This document shows positions 8,514 through 16,285 of a DNA stretch of 64,000 nt, piece after piece. Source of the DNA: CAZIXN01 sp039180415 (GTDB lineage Bacteria > Planctomycetota > Phycisphaerae > Phycisphaerales > Phycisphaeraceae); assembly GCA_039180415.1 (NCBI GenBank), contig JBCDDH010000004.1, positions 12,846 to 76,845 on the forward strand, given 5' to 3'. Numbering within the stretch: the first letter of the stretch is position 1; each line of letters opens with the position of its first letter. The position numbers and the translations under genes were made by a program. Under the pieces are notes generated by a model that had not been told where the DNA came from, searched no databases, and saw nothing but the letters and a program-made list of their open reading frames with translations.

Positions 8514-9116
8514 ATGACCGACCTCCGCCACGTCAGCCCGTACAGCTTCCGGCAGAAGGTCGGCCGGGTGCTTTGGGGCGCGACGCAGGGCACGTTGTTC
8601 CGGTGGTCCTGGCCGACGTGGTTCGGCTACCGCAACGCGCTGCTGCGGTGTTTCGGTGCGACGGTGGACCCCACCGCCCGGCCCCGCCGGCTCGCGCGGG
8701 TGACCTGCCCTTGGAACCTGACGATCGGCCCCAACACCGCGCTGGGCGACGACTGCCACCTGTACTGCCTGGGCCCGGTCGTGTTGGGCGCCCGCGTGAC
8801 CATCAGCCAGAACGCGCACCTGTGCGCGGGCAGCCACGACTACGGCGACCCGGCGCTGATGCCGCTGCTGCGCGAGCCGATCACGGTGCACGACGACGCG
8901 TGGGTCGCGGCCGACGCGTTCGTCGGGCCGGGCGTGACGGTCGGGCAGGGCGCGTTGCTGGGCGCGCGCGGCTGCGCGTTCCGCGACCTGGAGCCGTGGA
9001 CGATCTACGGCGGCAACCCGGCCAAGGCGATCAAGCCGCGCGAGGTGCAAGCCACCGACGACGCGAACGCCGCGCCGACGGCCGCTCCCGAGACCGAGGG
9101 CGGAGGCGGCGGATGA
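8514..9116 (+). CDS. WcaF-like O-acetyltransferase (left-handed beta-helix)
   Basis: 200 residues. The N-terminus (SPYSFRQKVGRVLWGATQ) and the body match putative colanic-acid acetyltransferases of the WcaF type. Hexapeptide-repeat character runs from about 60 to 175 (LTIGPNTALGDDCHLYC, VVLGARVTISQNAHLC, VTVGQGALLGARG), with the usual GSHDYGDP loop that carries the likely catalytic His. The family transfers acetyl from acetyl-CoA to a sugar hydroxyl. The C-terminal 25 residues are low complexity. Its stop overlaps the next gene (ATGA), fitting co-translation in the glycan operon. Confidence 0.9.
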   Translation: MTDLRHVSPYSFRQKVGRVLWGATQGTLFRWSWPTWFGYRNALLRCFGATVDPTARPRRLARVTCPWNLTIGPNTALGDDCHLYCLGPVVLGARVTISQNAHLCAGSHDYGDPALMPLLREPITVHDDAWVAADAFVGPGVTVGQGALLGARGCAFRDLEPWTIYGGNPAKAIKPREVQATDDANAAPTAAPETEGGGGG

Positions 9117-10309
9117 TCGTCGCGCACATCATCCCGGGCTTGGACCCCAAGGACGGCGGCCCGCCGGTCGCGCTCGAAGGCCTGTCGATCGCGCAGGTCG
9201 CGTGCGGCGCGGAGGTCCGCGTGGTCTCCACGTTCCGGGAGGGCGACGACGACGCGCGGGTGCGACGCATGCGGGAACAGGGCGTGGCGACCGAATGGGT
9301 CGGCCCGGTGAAGACGCGGTTCCAATTCGCGCCGGGGATGAACGAGGCGGTGGACCGCGCGGTCGCCGGGGCGGACGTGGTGCACATCCACAGCCTGTGG
9401 GAGCAGGTCCAGCACGTGGCGGCCAAGGCGGCGCGGCGGCATCGTGTGCCGTACGTGTTCCGGCCGTGCGGGATGCTGGACCCGTGGTCGCTGAGTCAGA
9501 GCCGGCTGAAGAAGCGGGTGGTGCTCGGGCTGCGGCTGCGGCGCGACCTCAACGGCGCCGCGGCGCTGCATTACACCGCCGACGCCGAGGCGGCGGGTGC
9601 CGAGCCTTTGGGCTTGAAGCCGCCGGCGGTGGTCGTGTCCAACGGCGTGCAGACCGCGCCGTTCCGCGACGCGCCCGACGACCCGGGCTTCCTGGACCGC
9701 CGGTGCCCGCGCTTCGCCGGCCGGCCGATCGTGATCTTCCTCAGCCGGCTGCACCCCAAGAAAGGCGGCGACCTGCTGATCCGCGCCTTCGCGGCGTGCC
9801 TCGAACGGGCCGCGCCCGACCGTCGGCCGGCGTTGGTCTTCGTTGGCCCCGACGATGGCAAAACCCAGGCCGAGTGGCAGGCGTTGGCCGAAGCATTGAA
9901 AGTCGCCGACGACTTGGCGTTCCTCGGCCTGCTCAACGGGGACGACAAGGTCCACGCCCTACGCGCCGCGGACGTGTTTTGCCTGCCCAGCCACCAGGAG
10001 AACTTCGGCATCGCGGTGGTCGAGGCGCTCGCGGCGGGGACGCCGGCGGTGGTTTCGGACCAGGTCAACATCCACGACGCGATCGCGGGCAGCGGCTTCG
10101 GCGCGTCGGTGCCCATGGACGTGCCCGCGATCGCCGACGCCCTGCACGCCTGGCTGAACGACGCCGACCGTCGCGCCGCGACGCGCCGCGACGCGCTGGG
10201 GTGGGTCGAGGCGACCTACGGCTGGCCGGCGATCGCGAAACGCTGGGTGGACGTGGAGTACCCCCGGCTGATCGGTCGACCTTCCGGGGCTGTTCCGCGC
10301 TCCCGTTGA
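9113..10309 (+). CDS. Family 4 glycosyltransferase (GT-B fold)
   Basis: 398 residues; ATG overlaps the previous stop. N-terminal Rossmann domain with GGPPVALEGLS (15-25) and DVVHIHSLWE (88-97), then the C-terminal nucleotide-sugar domain with IVIFLSRLHPKKGGDLLI (206-223) and the EX7E motif in HQENFGIAVVEAL (E296 and E304). These are hallmarks of retaining GT4 enzymes that use UDP- or GDP-sugars. Followed after 22 bases by a methyltransferase with its own promoter-like box, so the operon may be subdivided here. Confidence 0.93.
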   Translation: MIVAHIIPGLDPKDGGPPVALEGLSIAQVACGAEVRVVSTFREGDDDARVRRMREQGVATEWVGPVKTRFQFAPGMNEAVDRAVAGADVVHIHSLWEQVQHVAAKAARRHRVPYVFRPCGMLDPWSLSQSRLKKRVVLGLRLRRDLNGAAALHYTADAEAAGAEPLGLKPPAVVVSNGVQTAPFRDAPDDPGFLDRRCPRFAGRPIVIFLSRLHPKKGGDLLIRAFAACLERAAPDRRPALVFVGPDDGKTQAEWQALAEALKVADDLAFLGLLNGDDKVHALRAADVFCLPSHQENFGIAVVEALAAGTPAVVSDQVNIHDAIAGSGFGASVPMDVPAIADALHAWLNDADRRAATRRDALGWVEATYGWPAIAKRWVDVEYPRLIGRPSGAVPRSR

Positions 10310-10318
10310 CGCCACGGT

Positions 10319-10324
10319 TATGCT
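10319..10324 (+). promoter_or_regulatory. -10-like box (TATGCT) of methyltransferase
   Basis: TATGCT, 7 bases before the ATG at 10332. It overlaps the alternative ATG at 10320, which argues that 10332 is the real start. Confidence 0.4.
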
Positions 10325-10331
10325 CACGCCC

Positions 10332-11168
10332 ATGTCTAGTTCCCCGTCCACTTCTCCGCCCACGACGACGCCTCCGCCCGCCGCCCCGCCCGCGCAGGAC
10401 CCGGCGGCCTTCGACGACGCGCCGTGGCGGCGGACCGCGGTGTCGGTGATCCGCGCGTTGCCGGAGTTTCCCGGCGTGGACGTGCTCGAGCTGGGCTGCG
10501 GCGACGGGCTGGTCCTCGAAGCGCTGCGGCACTCCGGGGCCAACGCCCGGGGCACGACCTTCCGCAGCCGCGACGACGATTACATCCGCAAGCGGGACCA
10601 CCCCGAAGACTTGCCCATCGACCACGGCGTGGACCTCAACGTGCCCATCCCCTACGACGACGCGTCGTTCGACGTCGTGGTCTCGACCGAAGTGATCGAG
10701 CACCTCGACAACCACCGCAACTTCGTCACCGAGGCGCTGCGCGTGCTCCGGCCCGGCGGGGTGTTCGTGCTCACGTCGGTCAACCTGCACCGCCTGCCCT
10801 CGCGGTTGGCGTTCTTTTTAACCGGCACGCACCTGATGAAGCACCGGCTGATCACCGAGTCGGTCGCGTTGTCACGGATGGAAGAGTTCCACCACCGCTG
10901 CGTCGACTTCCCGCTGCTGCACTGGCTGATCTGGCAGAACGGCGGGCGCATCGAGGCGATGACCGAGACGCACGTGCAGACCGCCAGCAAGGTGCTGGGC
11001 GTGTTCGCGCCGCTGCTGGGCCCGCTGGTCCGCAAATCGGTCTGGCGGCACCGCCGCGACGCGCCCGACGACGAGGCGTACCGCCGCGACCTGTACCGCT
11101 GTCTCACCGATCGCTCGCTGGCCCGCAGCGAGCAGTTCTGCCTCACCATCCGCAAGGCCCGGGCCTGA
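10332..11168 (+). CDS. Class I SAM-dependent methyltransferase
   Basis: 278 residues. Motif I is VLELGCGDGL (about residues 50-59). Later come PYDDASFDVVVSTEVIEHL, the typical post-motif of UbiE/Methyltransf_11 enzymes, and ALRVLRPGGVFVLTSVN. It probably methylates a sugar or lipid-linked glycan, given that it lies between two glycosyltransferases, but the substrate is not visible. The first 25 residues are Pro/Thr-rich and likely disordered. The start at 10332 was chosen over 10320 because a -10-like box overlaps the latter. Confidence 0.88.
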   Translation: MSSSPSTSPPTTTPPPAAPPAQDPAAFDDAPWRRTAVSVIRALPEFPGVDVLELGCGDGLVLEALRHSGANARGTTFRSRDDDYIRKRDHPEDLPIDHGVDLNVPIPYDDASFDVVVSTEVIEHLDNHRNFVTEALRVLRPGGVFVLTSVNLHRLPSRLAFFLTGTHLMKHRLITESVALSRMEEFHHRCVDFPLLHWLIWQNGGRIEAMTETHVQTASKVLGVFAPLLGPLVRKSVWRHRRDAPDDEAYRRDLYRCLTDRSLARSEQFCLTIRKARA

Positions 11169-11169
11169 G

Positions 11170-12246
11170 ATGCGCATCGCCGTTTGCTGGTCCAACATCT
11201 CCGGGTACATGGCCGCGTGCTGGCGGGAGCTGGCGGCCCGCCCCGGCGTCGATCTGCACGTGATCGCGTACCGCCCCTCGGCGTCGCTGCCCACGGCGTT
11301 CGGCGAGCAGACCATGGCGGGCGTCCCCCACGACCTGATCGATCCCGAGAACCAACTCACCGCCGACTGGCTCACGGGCCGCGTCGCGGAGCTCGAACCT
11401 GACGCCGTGGTCGTCGCGGGCTGGCTGCACCCGGCCTACCGCGCCGCGATCACGCAACGTCGGCTGCCCGGCGCGTACCTCATGGGCCTGGACCTGCCGT
11501 GGATGGGCACGCTGCGCCAGCGGGCCGCGCCGCTAGCGCTGCGGGCGTATTTCCGTCAGATCGACCGCGTGCTGGTCTGCGGCGAGCGGGCCTGGCAGTA
11601 CGCCCGGCGGCTGGGCTTCGCCGAAGCGGCGATCACACGCGGCGTGTACGGCATCGACTACGACGGCCTCGCCGGCGCGTTGGACGCCCGGACGCAACAC
11701 CCCGACGGCTGGCCCAAGCGGTTCCTGTTCGTCGGGCGGTACGCGGAAGTCAAAGGCGTGGACCTGCTGACGGAGGGCTACCGTCGGTACCGCGCGGCGC
11801 ACGACGACCCGTGGGAGTTGGTCTGCTGCGGGCGGGGGCCGATGGGCAACACGCTGACCGCGGAGACCGGCGTGACCGACGCGGGCTTCGTACAGCCGGC
11901 CGACCTGCCCGGGCACATGGGCGGGGCCGGGGCGTTCGTGCTGCCGGCGCGGTACGACCCGTGGCCGTTGGTGGTGGTCGAGTCGTGCGCGGCGGGGCTG
12001 CCGGTCTTGTGCAGCGAGGCGTGTGGCTCGGCGGTGGAGAACGTCCGGCATCTGCACAGCGGGTACGTGTTCCCCACCGGCTCGGCCGAAGCGGTGGCCG
12101 ACGCGCTTTCGTGGGCGCACGCGTCGCGGGAGCGGCTGCCGGAGTTCGGGCGTCGCGCGCGGGGGTTCGCCGCGGCTTACCGGACCCAGGCCTGGGCCGA
12201 CCGCTGGGAACACGCCGTGAACTTGGCGATCGCTGCGCGGGCCTGA
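11170..12246 (+). CDS. Family 4 glycosyltransferase (GT-B fold)
   Basis: 358 residues, starting 1 base after the methyltransferase stop. The donor domain is recognised by RFLFVGRYAEVKGVDLL (about 177-193) and by RYDPWPLVVVESCAAGLPVL, the EX7E region, in which the first Glu is replaced by Asp. The N-terminal domain (MRIAVCWSNISGYM) is less conserved, as expected for the acceptor side. Likely adds a sugar in the same repeat unit as its neighbours. A long inverted repeat follows the stop. Confidence 0.9.
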   Translation: MRIAVCWSNISGYMAACWRELAARPGVDLHVIAYRPSASLPTAFGEQTMAGVPHDLIDPENQLTADWLTGRVAELEPDAVVVAGWLHPAYRAAITQRRLPGAYLMGLDLPWMGTLRQRAAPLALRAYFRQIDRVLVCGERAWQYARRLGFAEAAITRGVYGIDYDGLAGALDARTQHPDGWPKRFLFVGRYAEVKGVDLLTEGYRRYRAAHDDPWELVCCGRGPMGNTLTAETGVTDAGFVQPADLPGHMGGAGAFVLPARYDPWPLVVVESCAAGLPVLCSEACGSAVENVRHLHSGYVFPTGSAEAVADALSWAHASRERLPEFGRRARGFAAAYRTQAWADRWEHAVNLAIAARA

Positions 12247-12256
12247 CGCGGGGTTC

Positions 12257-12299
12257 GGGAACCATGGGGCCCGCGGCGAACGGATCGCGTATGGTTCCC
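12257..12299 (+). terminator. Candidate long-stem hairpin after glycosyltransferase
   Basis: Perfect 9-bp inverted repeat (12257-12265 with 12291-12299) around a 25-base GC-rich loop, followed shortly by a four-T run (12302-12305). It could be a weak terminator or an RNA structure within the operon. The remaining sequence up to 12430 shows no gene. Confidence 0.3.
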
Positions 12300-12430
12300 G
12301 GTTTTCCGATCCGGACTGTGGGCCAAAGCGTACGGGAGTAAACGCCGATTCTGCTTCTACCGTGTCCGCGGGCGGGGCTTGCCCGTTGCCCGCCGCGCCG
12401 CCGCCCGCCCGCCGCCGATTTGCCTGACCG

Positions 12431-13714
12431 ATGCAGCCGCAAACGATCCTTCTGCTCATCGCCGCCGCCGGGTTGTTCTCGGTCTGTCTGGTGTACCGAC
12501 AGGTGATCAACCTGCCGTCGCTGTTGCTGGTGGGGTTTTTCTTCGCGTCGCCGTGGTCGGCGGCGTACCTGCTGGGCGGGGACATCCAGGCCAAGTGGGG
12601 CCGAGCGGGCTTCGCGTTACTAGGCATCGTGGTGCTGCTGGTCGAGATCCAGCGGTTCCGGATGAACGCGACGACGCTGAGCGTGGTCGTGGCGTCGTTT
12701 TTTTACGCGCTGTCGGCGCTGTGGTCGGAACAGCCCCTCGAAGGGTTCATCTACAAGCTGCAGTTCGTCGGCTGTCTGTGCCTGGGCCTGCTCGTGCCAC
12801 TGCTGGCCGCAGACGACGGCAAGCGTTTCAAGCGGGCCCTGATCATCTTGTGTGTGGGCGGCGCGGCGTCGACGATGCTGGTGTATTCCGACATCCTGCT
12901 GAGCTTCGGCTCGGCTTTTTCGCATCACGGCCGGCTCTCGGCGTGGGGGATGAACCCCAACCGGATCGGGCAGACCTGGGCGGCGACCGCGCTGATCGGG
13001 CTGGCGGCGATCCTGTTGATGAAAGATAAAACCGTGCGGCTGGCGGGGCTCGTCTGCATCGCGGCCTCGCTACCGGTGGTGCTGGGCACGCTCAGCCGGG
13101 CGTCGCTGATGATGATGATCATCGCCGCGGCGGTAATGATCGTTCCGCAGCTGGCCAGCCCGCGCCAGGCGATCTCCCTGCTGTTCGTGGCGGCGGTGAT
13201 CTCCCTCCCGCTGGCCTACTCGGGCGACACGCTGGTGCGCGGCGATACGGAACGGCTCATCGGCGCCGAGGCCAGCCGCGAGCACATCTGGCGGGACGGC
13301 ATCGCGATCTTCTCCGAACGACCGATCCTGGGACAGGGTTGGGCGTCGGGCAGCGTGTACGGCGGGGCGATCGAATCGTCGGCGCAGTTCCATAACGCCG
13401 GCATCTCGGTGATGGTGGACGCCGGTGCGATCGGGTTGAGCCTGTTCCTGCTGGCCGCGGCCATCACCTGGTTCCAGATCGCGCAGACCCGAGCGACCGC
13501 CGGCGGGGTCGCGAACCACCAGACGCTGTACGTCGGCCTGGGCCTGACGCTGGGCACGTTCGCCCACGGTATGGTCGAGTCGGCGATCATGTTCGGGGTC
13601 ACCCCCGTGACCGTCGTGTTCGGGCTGGGCCTGGGCTTCTTGGCGGTGTACGTCAACCAAGGTCGGGCGGCGTCCGCCTACGCGCCGGTCGGGGTGATGC
13701 GGGGCGCGGCGTGA
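12431..13714 (+). CDS. O-antigen ligase/polymerase-like membrane protein (Wzy_C family)
   Basis: 427 residues with about 10-12 hydrophobic helices. The large periplasmic loop between the late helices carries the family pattern: HIWRDGIAIFSERPILGQGW (about 281-300) and the following QFHNAGISVMVDAGAIGLSLF (about 318-338), where a conserved His follows the Gly-rich loop. Wzy/WaaL-type enzymes join glycan repeat units or attach them to a lipid at the outer face of the inner membrane. It lies just before a Wzx-type flippase, with a GTGA overlap, which supports a Wzx/Wzy export route for this cluster. Ligase and polymerase cannot be separated by sequence. Confidence 0.88.
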   Translation: MQPQTILLLIAAAGLFSVCLVYRQVINLPSLLLVGFFFASPWSAAYLLGGDIQAKWGRAGFALLGIVVLLVEIQRFRMNATTLSVVVASFFYALSALWSEQPLEGFIYKLQFVGCLCLGLLVPLLAADDGKRFKRALIILCVGGAASTMLVYSDILLSFGSAFSHHGRLSAWGMNPNRIGQTWAATALIGLAAILLMKDKTVRLAGLVCIAASLPVVLGTLSRASLMMMIIAAAVMIVPQLASPRQAISLLFVAAVISLPLAYSGDTLVRGDTERLIGAEASREHIWRDGIAIFSERPILGQGWASGSVYGGAIESSAQFHNAGISVMVDAGAIGLSLFLLAAAITWFQIAQTRATAGGVANHQTLYVGLGLTLGTFAHGMVESAIMFGVTPVTVVFGLGLGFLAVYVNQGRAASAYAPVGVMRGAA

Positions 13715-15327
13715 CCGCCCCGCCGCCCGCGACGCCGGCCCCACCCACGCCCCCCTCCGCCACGCCCGAAGACGCCTCTCCGATCCGCCCCGCGTCCGCG
13801 GACCCGACCGCCAAGAACCTCGGCGGCCAAGCCGTGCGCGGCTCCGCGTGGACCACGCTGCTGACCGTCGGCAACCGGCTGGTGCAGGTCGGCAGCCAGC
13901 TCGTCCTGGCGTACCTGCTGCTGGAATCGGACTTCGGGCTGGTGGGCCTTGCGTATTCGGTGGCGGCGTTCGCGGCGTTCATCCGGCACGCGGGCATCGG
14001 CGTGGTGTTGCTGCAGCGGCAGCGCCGCTTCGCGCGGTGGGCCGAGCCCGCGACGTGGCTCTCGCTGGCGGCGGGGCTGACCGCGGGGGGGCTGCTGGCC
14101 GGCGCCGCGCTGCCCGCGTCCTGGGTGTACGACGAGCCGGCGCTGGCGGGCGTGATTTTGGTGCTTGCGTTGGCGATGCCGTTCGACGCGCTGATGACCG
14201 TGCCGTTCGCGCGGCTCAGGGTGGACATGCGCTTCCGCACCGTCTTCTTCCTGGAGTGGGGCACCGCCTTGGCGGTCGCGCTCACCAGCATCGGCCTGGC
14301 CTTCACGGGCTGGGGGGTGTACAGCTTCGTGCTGCCCAAGCTGATCGTCGGTGTGCTGGCCGTGCCCGTGGCCTGGCGGCTCGCCCGCGTCCCGCCGCCG
14401 CGGCACCTGCGGCTGACCCGCTGGAAGTACATCCTCGGCGGCAGCCTCTGGGTGACCGGCGGTGGCATGCTGATCCAGGTCATCAACCAGGGCGACTACG
14501 CGGTGCTGGGCCTGTACCTGCCCGCGGAAATGGTCGGGCTGTACTACCTGGCGTTCGTGATCGCGACGCAGTCGATGACCCTGGTGACGCTGAACCTCGG
14601 CGGCGTCCTGATGGCCGCCCTGTCGAAGATGCGCGGCGACCTGCCCCGTCAAAGCAAGGCCTTGACCGACGCGCTGACCGCGATCGCCGCGATCGGCATG
14701 CCGATCTGCTTCACCCTCGCCGCGGTCGCCGAGCCGTTGGTGGGCGCGCTGCTCGAGCCGCGCTGGGAGCCATCGGGCGAACTGCTGGCCTGGCTGTCGC
14801 TGGGCATCGCGTTCCGCCTGATCGGACACAACGGCAACATCTTCCTGCAAGCCACCGGGCAGTGGCGCAAGTACCTCTGGCTCAACGCGGTCAACGCCGT
14901 GGCGTTCCTGACGTTCTGCTGGGCCGGTGTCGAGCTCGGCGGGATGACCGGCGTCGCGATCGCCGTGTCGCTGTTCTACGTTGCGTACAGCTACGGCTAC
15001 GTCGCGGTCGCCCTGCCCGCCGCCACCCCCGGTCGGTGGACCGCCCCGGTCCGCGTGATGCGCGACGCCCTGTGGACCTCGGCGCTGGCCGCCGCGCTGG
15101 CCTACGCGGCCACGCTGGCGTTCGCGAACGACTGGGCCGCGCTGATCGTCGGTGGCCTGGTCAGTGTCGCCGCCAACGCGTTGCTTATGATCGCCTTCCG
15201 CCGCGCGTACATGCTCGAACTGTTCGGCCGGCTCGCCGCTGGCCTGACCCGACGCACGAAGCCAACGCCTTCCGCACCCGCTCCCGCTCCTACTCCCCGG
15301 CCCCCGCACGCTGATGCCCTCCGCTGA
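13711..15327 (+). CDS. Polysaccharide flippase (Wzx/MATE-like, MOP superfamily)
   Basis: 538 residues. GTG start overlapping the previous stop. After a Pro-rich N-terminal tail of about 35 residues, the sequence GSAWTTLLTVGNRLVQVGSQLVLAYLL starts the first helix pair of the polysaccharide-synthesis flippase family; some 12-14 membrane segments follow. Such proteins translocate undecaprenyl-linked repeat units for the adjacent Wzy-like enzyme. The C-terminal tail is Pro/Ala-rich and overlaps the sulfotransferase start by 14 bases. It is unrelated in detail to the VanZ-MurJ protein encoded at 3235-5439, although both belong to the MOP superfamily. Confidence 0.9.
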   Translation: MTAPPPATPAPPTPPSATPEDASPIRPASADPTAKNLGGQAVRGSAWTTLLTVGNRLVQVGSQLVLAYLLLESDFGLVGLAYSVAAFAAFIRHAGIGVVLLQRQRRFARWAEPATWLSLAAGLTAGGLLAGAALPASWVYDEPALAGVILVLALAMPFDALMTVPFARLRVDMRFRTVFFLEWGTALAVALTSIGLAFTGWGVYSFVLPKLIVGVLAVPVAWRLARVPPPRHLRLTRWKYILGGSLWVTGGGMLIQVINQGDYAVLGLYLPAEMVGLYYLAFVIATQSMTLVTLNLGGVLMAALSKMRGDLPRQSKALTDALTAIAAIGMPICFTLAAVAEPLVGALLEPRWEPSGELLAWLSLGIAFRLIGHNGNIFLQATGQWRKYLWLNAVNAVAFLTFCWAGVELGGMTGVAIAVSLFYVAYSYGYVAVALPAATPGRWTAPVRVMRDALWTSALAAALAYAATLAFANDWAALIVGGLVSVAANALLMIAFRRAYMLELFGRLAAGLTRRTKPTPSAPAPAPTPRPPHADALR

Positions 15328-16261
15328 CCCCTCCTACCCCGCGCCGCCGTCGACACCCGACTTCCTGGTCATCGGCGCCATGAAGGCCGGCTCGACCAGT
15401 TTCTTCGTCGACCTCAACGCCCAGCCGGGCATCTACGTCCCCGAAGATAAAGAGCTCGGCGTGCTCTACCACCACGCCGACCCCGCGGACGCCGCCCGCG
15501 CTTACGCCGAAGAATTCGCCAAGGCTCCCGCCGACAAGAAGCTCGGCGACTGCACCACCGGCTATAGCAAGCTCCCCGAAACCGCCGGCCTGGCCGAACG
15601 CGCCCGCGCGGTCTGCGGCCGCGACTGCAAGATCATCTACATCGTCCGCCACCCCATCGACCGCCTGCTCAGCCACTACCACCACATGTACAGCAAGGGG
15701 ATGGAGTGGACCCTGGCCGAGAGCCTCGACTTCGCGATGTCCGGCGGCGACGGACAGGTCACCACCATGACCGGCCTCGTGGACTACAGCTGCTACGCGA
15801 TGCAGCTCGTGCCCTGGCGGGAGGCGTTCGGGGCCGACCACGTCATGGTCATCCAGTTCGAGCGGTACGTGAAGAATCGTTCGGCCGTGCTGCGGGAGGC
15901 CTGCGACTTCCTGGGCGTCGAGATGCGGGTCGAGCCCGACGCCAGCAAGGCGATGAACGCCAGCGACGGCAAACCCAAAGTGATCAACCGCTTCGGGCAG
16001 GTCCGCGACTCCCGGCTGTACCGCTCGGTCGTCCGGCCGGTGATGCCCGACGGCATGAAGCAGTGGCTGATGCACAAGCTCATCCCCACCGCACCGCCCC
16101 GCCTGCGCAAGATGGACCGTGCCAATTTCGAACGCGTCCGCGAATGCTTCGAGGAAGATCAGCGACAGCTCGCCGCGATGTGCGGGTGGGACGGCCCGCC
16201 GTGGGACCTGGAGCGTTTCGTAGACGACGCGTCGCCCGCCCCCGAGTCCGCGTCGGCCTGA
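15314..16261 (+). CDS. PAPS-dependent carbohydrate sulfotransferase
   Basis: 315 residues. The 5'-phosphosulfate loop is IGAMKAGSTSF (20-30, Lys24 catalytic) and the 3'-phosphate loop is IYIVRHPIDRLLSHY (108-122, with Arg112 and Ser120). This is the heparan-sulfate N-/O-sulfotransferase-like fold. It should transfer sulfate from PAPS to a sugar of the nascent polysaccharide. It is the last gene of the glycan cluster and overlaps the flippase gene. PAPS would come from the adenylylsulfate kinase encoded at 34170-34784. The predicted product is a sulfated surface polysaccharide; this is inference from context. Confidence 0.93.
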   Translation: MPSADPSYPAPPSTPDFLVIGAMKAGSTSFFVDLNAQPGIYVPEDKELGVLYHHADPADAARAYAEEFAKAPADKKLGDCTTGYSKLPETAGLAERARAVCGRDCKIIYIVRHPIDRLLSHYHHMYSKGMEWTLAESLDFAMSGGDGQVTTMTGLVDYSCYAMQLVPWREAFGADHVMVIQFERYVKNRSAVLREACDFLGVEMRVEPDASKAMNASDGKPKVINRFGQVRDSRLYRSVVRPVMPDGMKQWLMHKLIPTAPPRLRKMDRANFERVRECFEEDQRQLAAMCGWDGPPWDLERFVDDASPAPESASA

Positions 16262-16285
16262 GCGGCTGGCAAGCTGACCGGCGGA

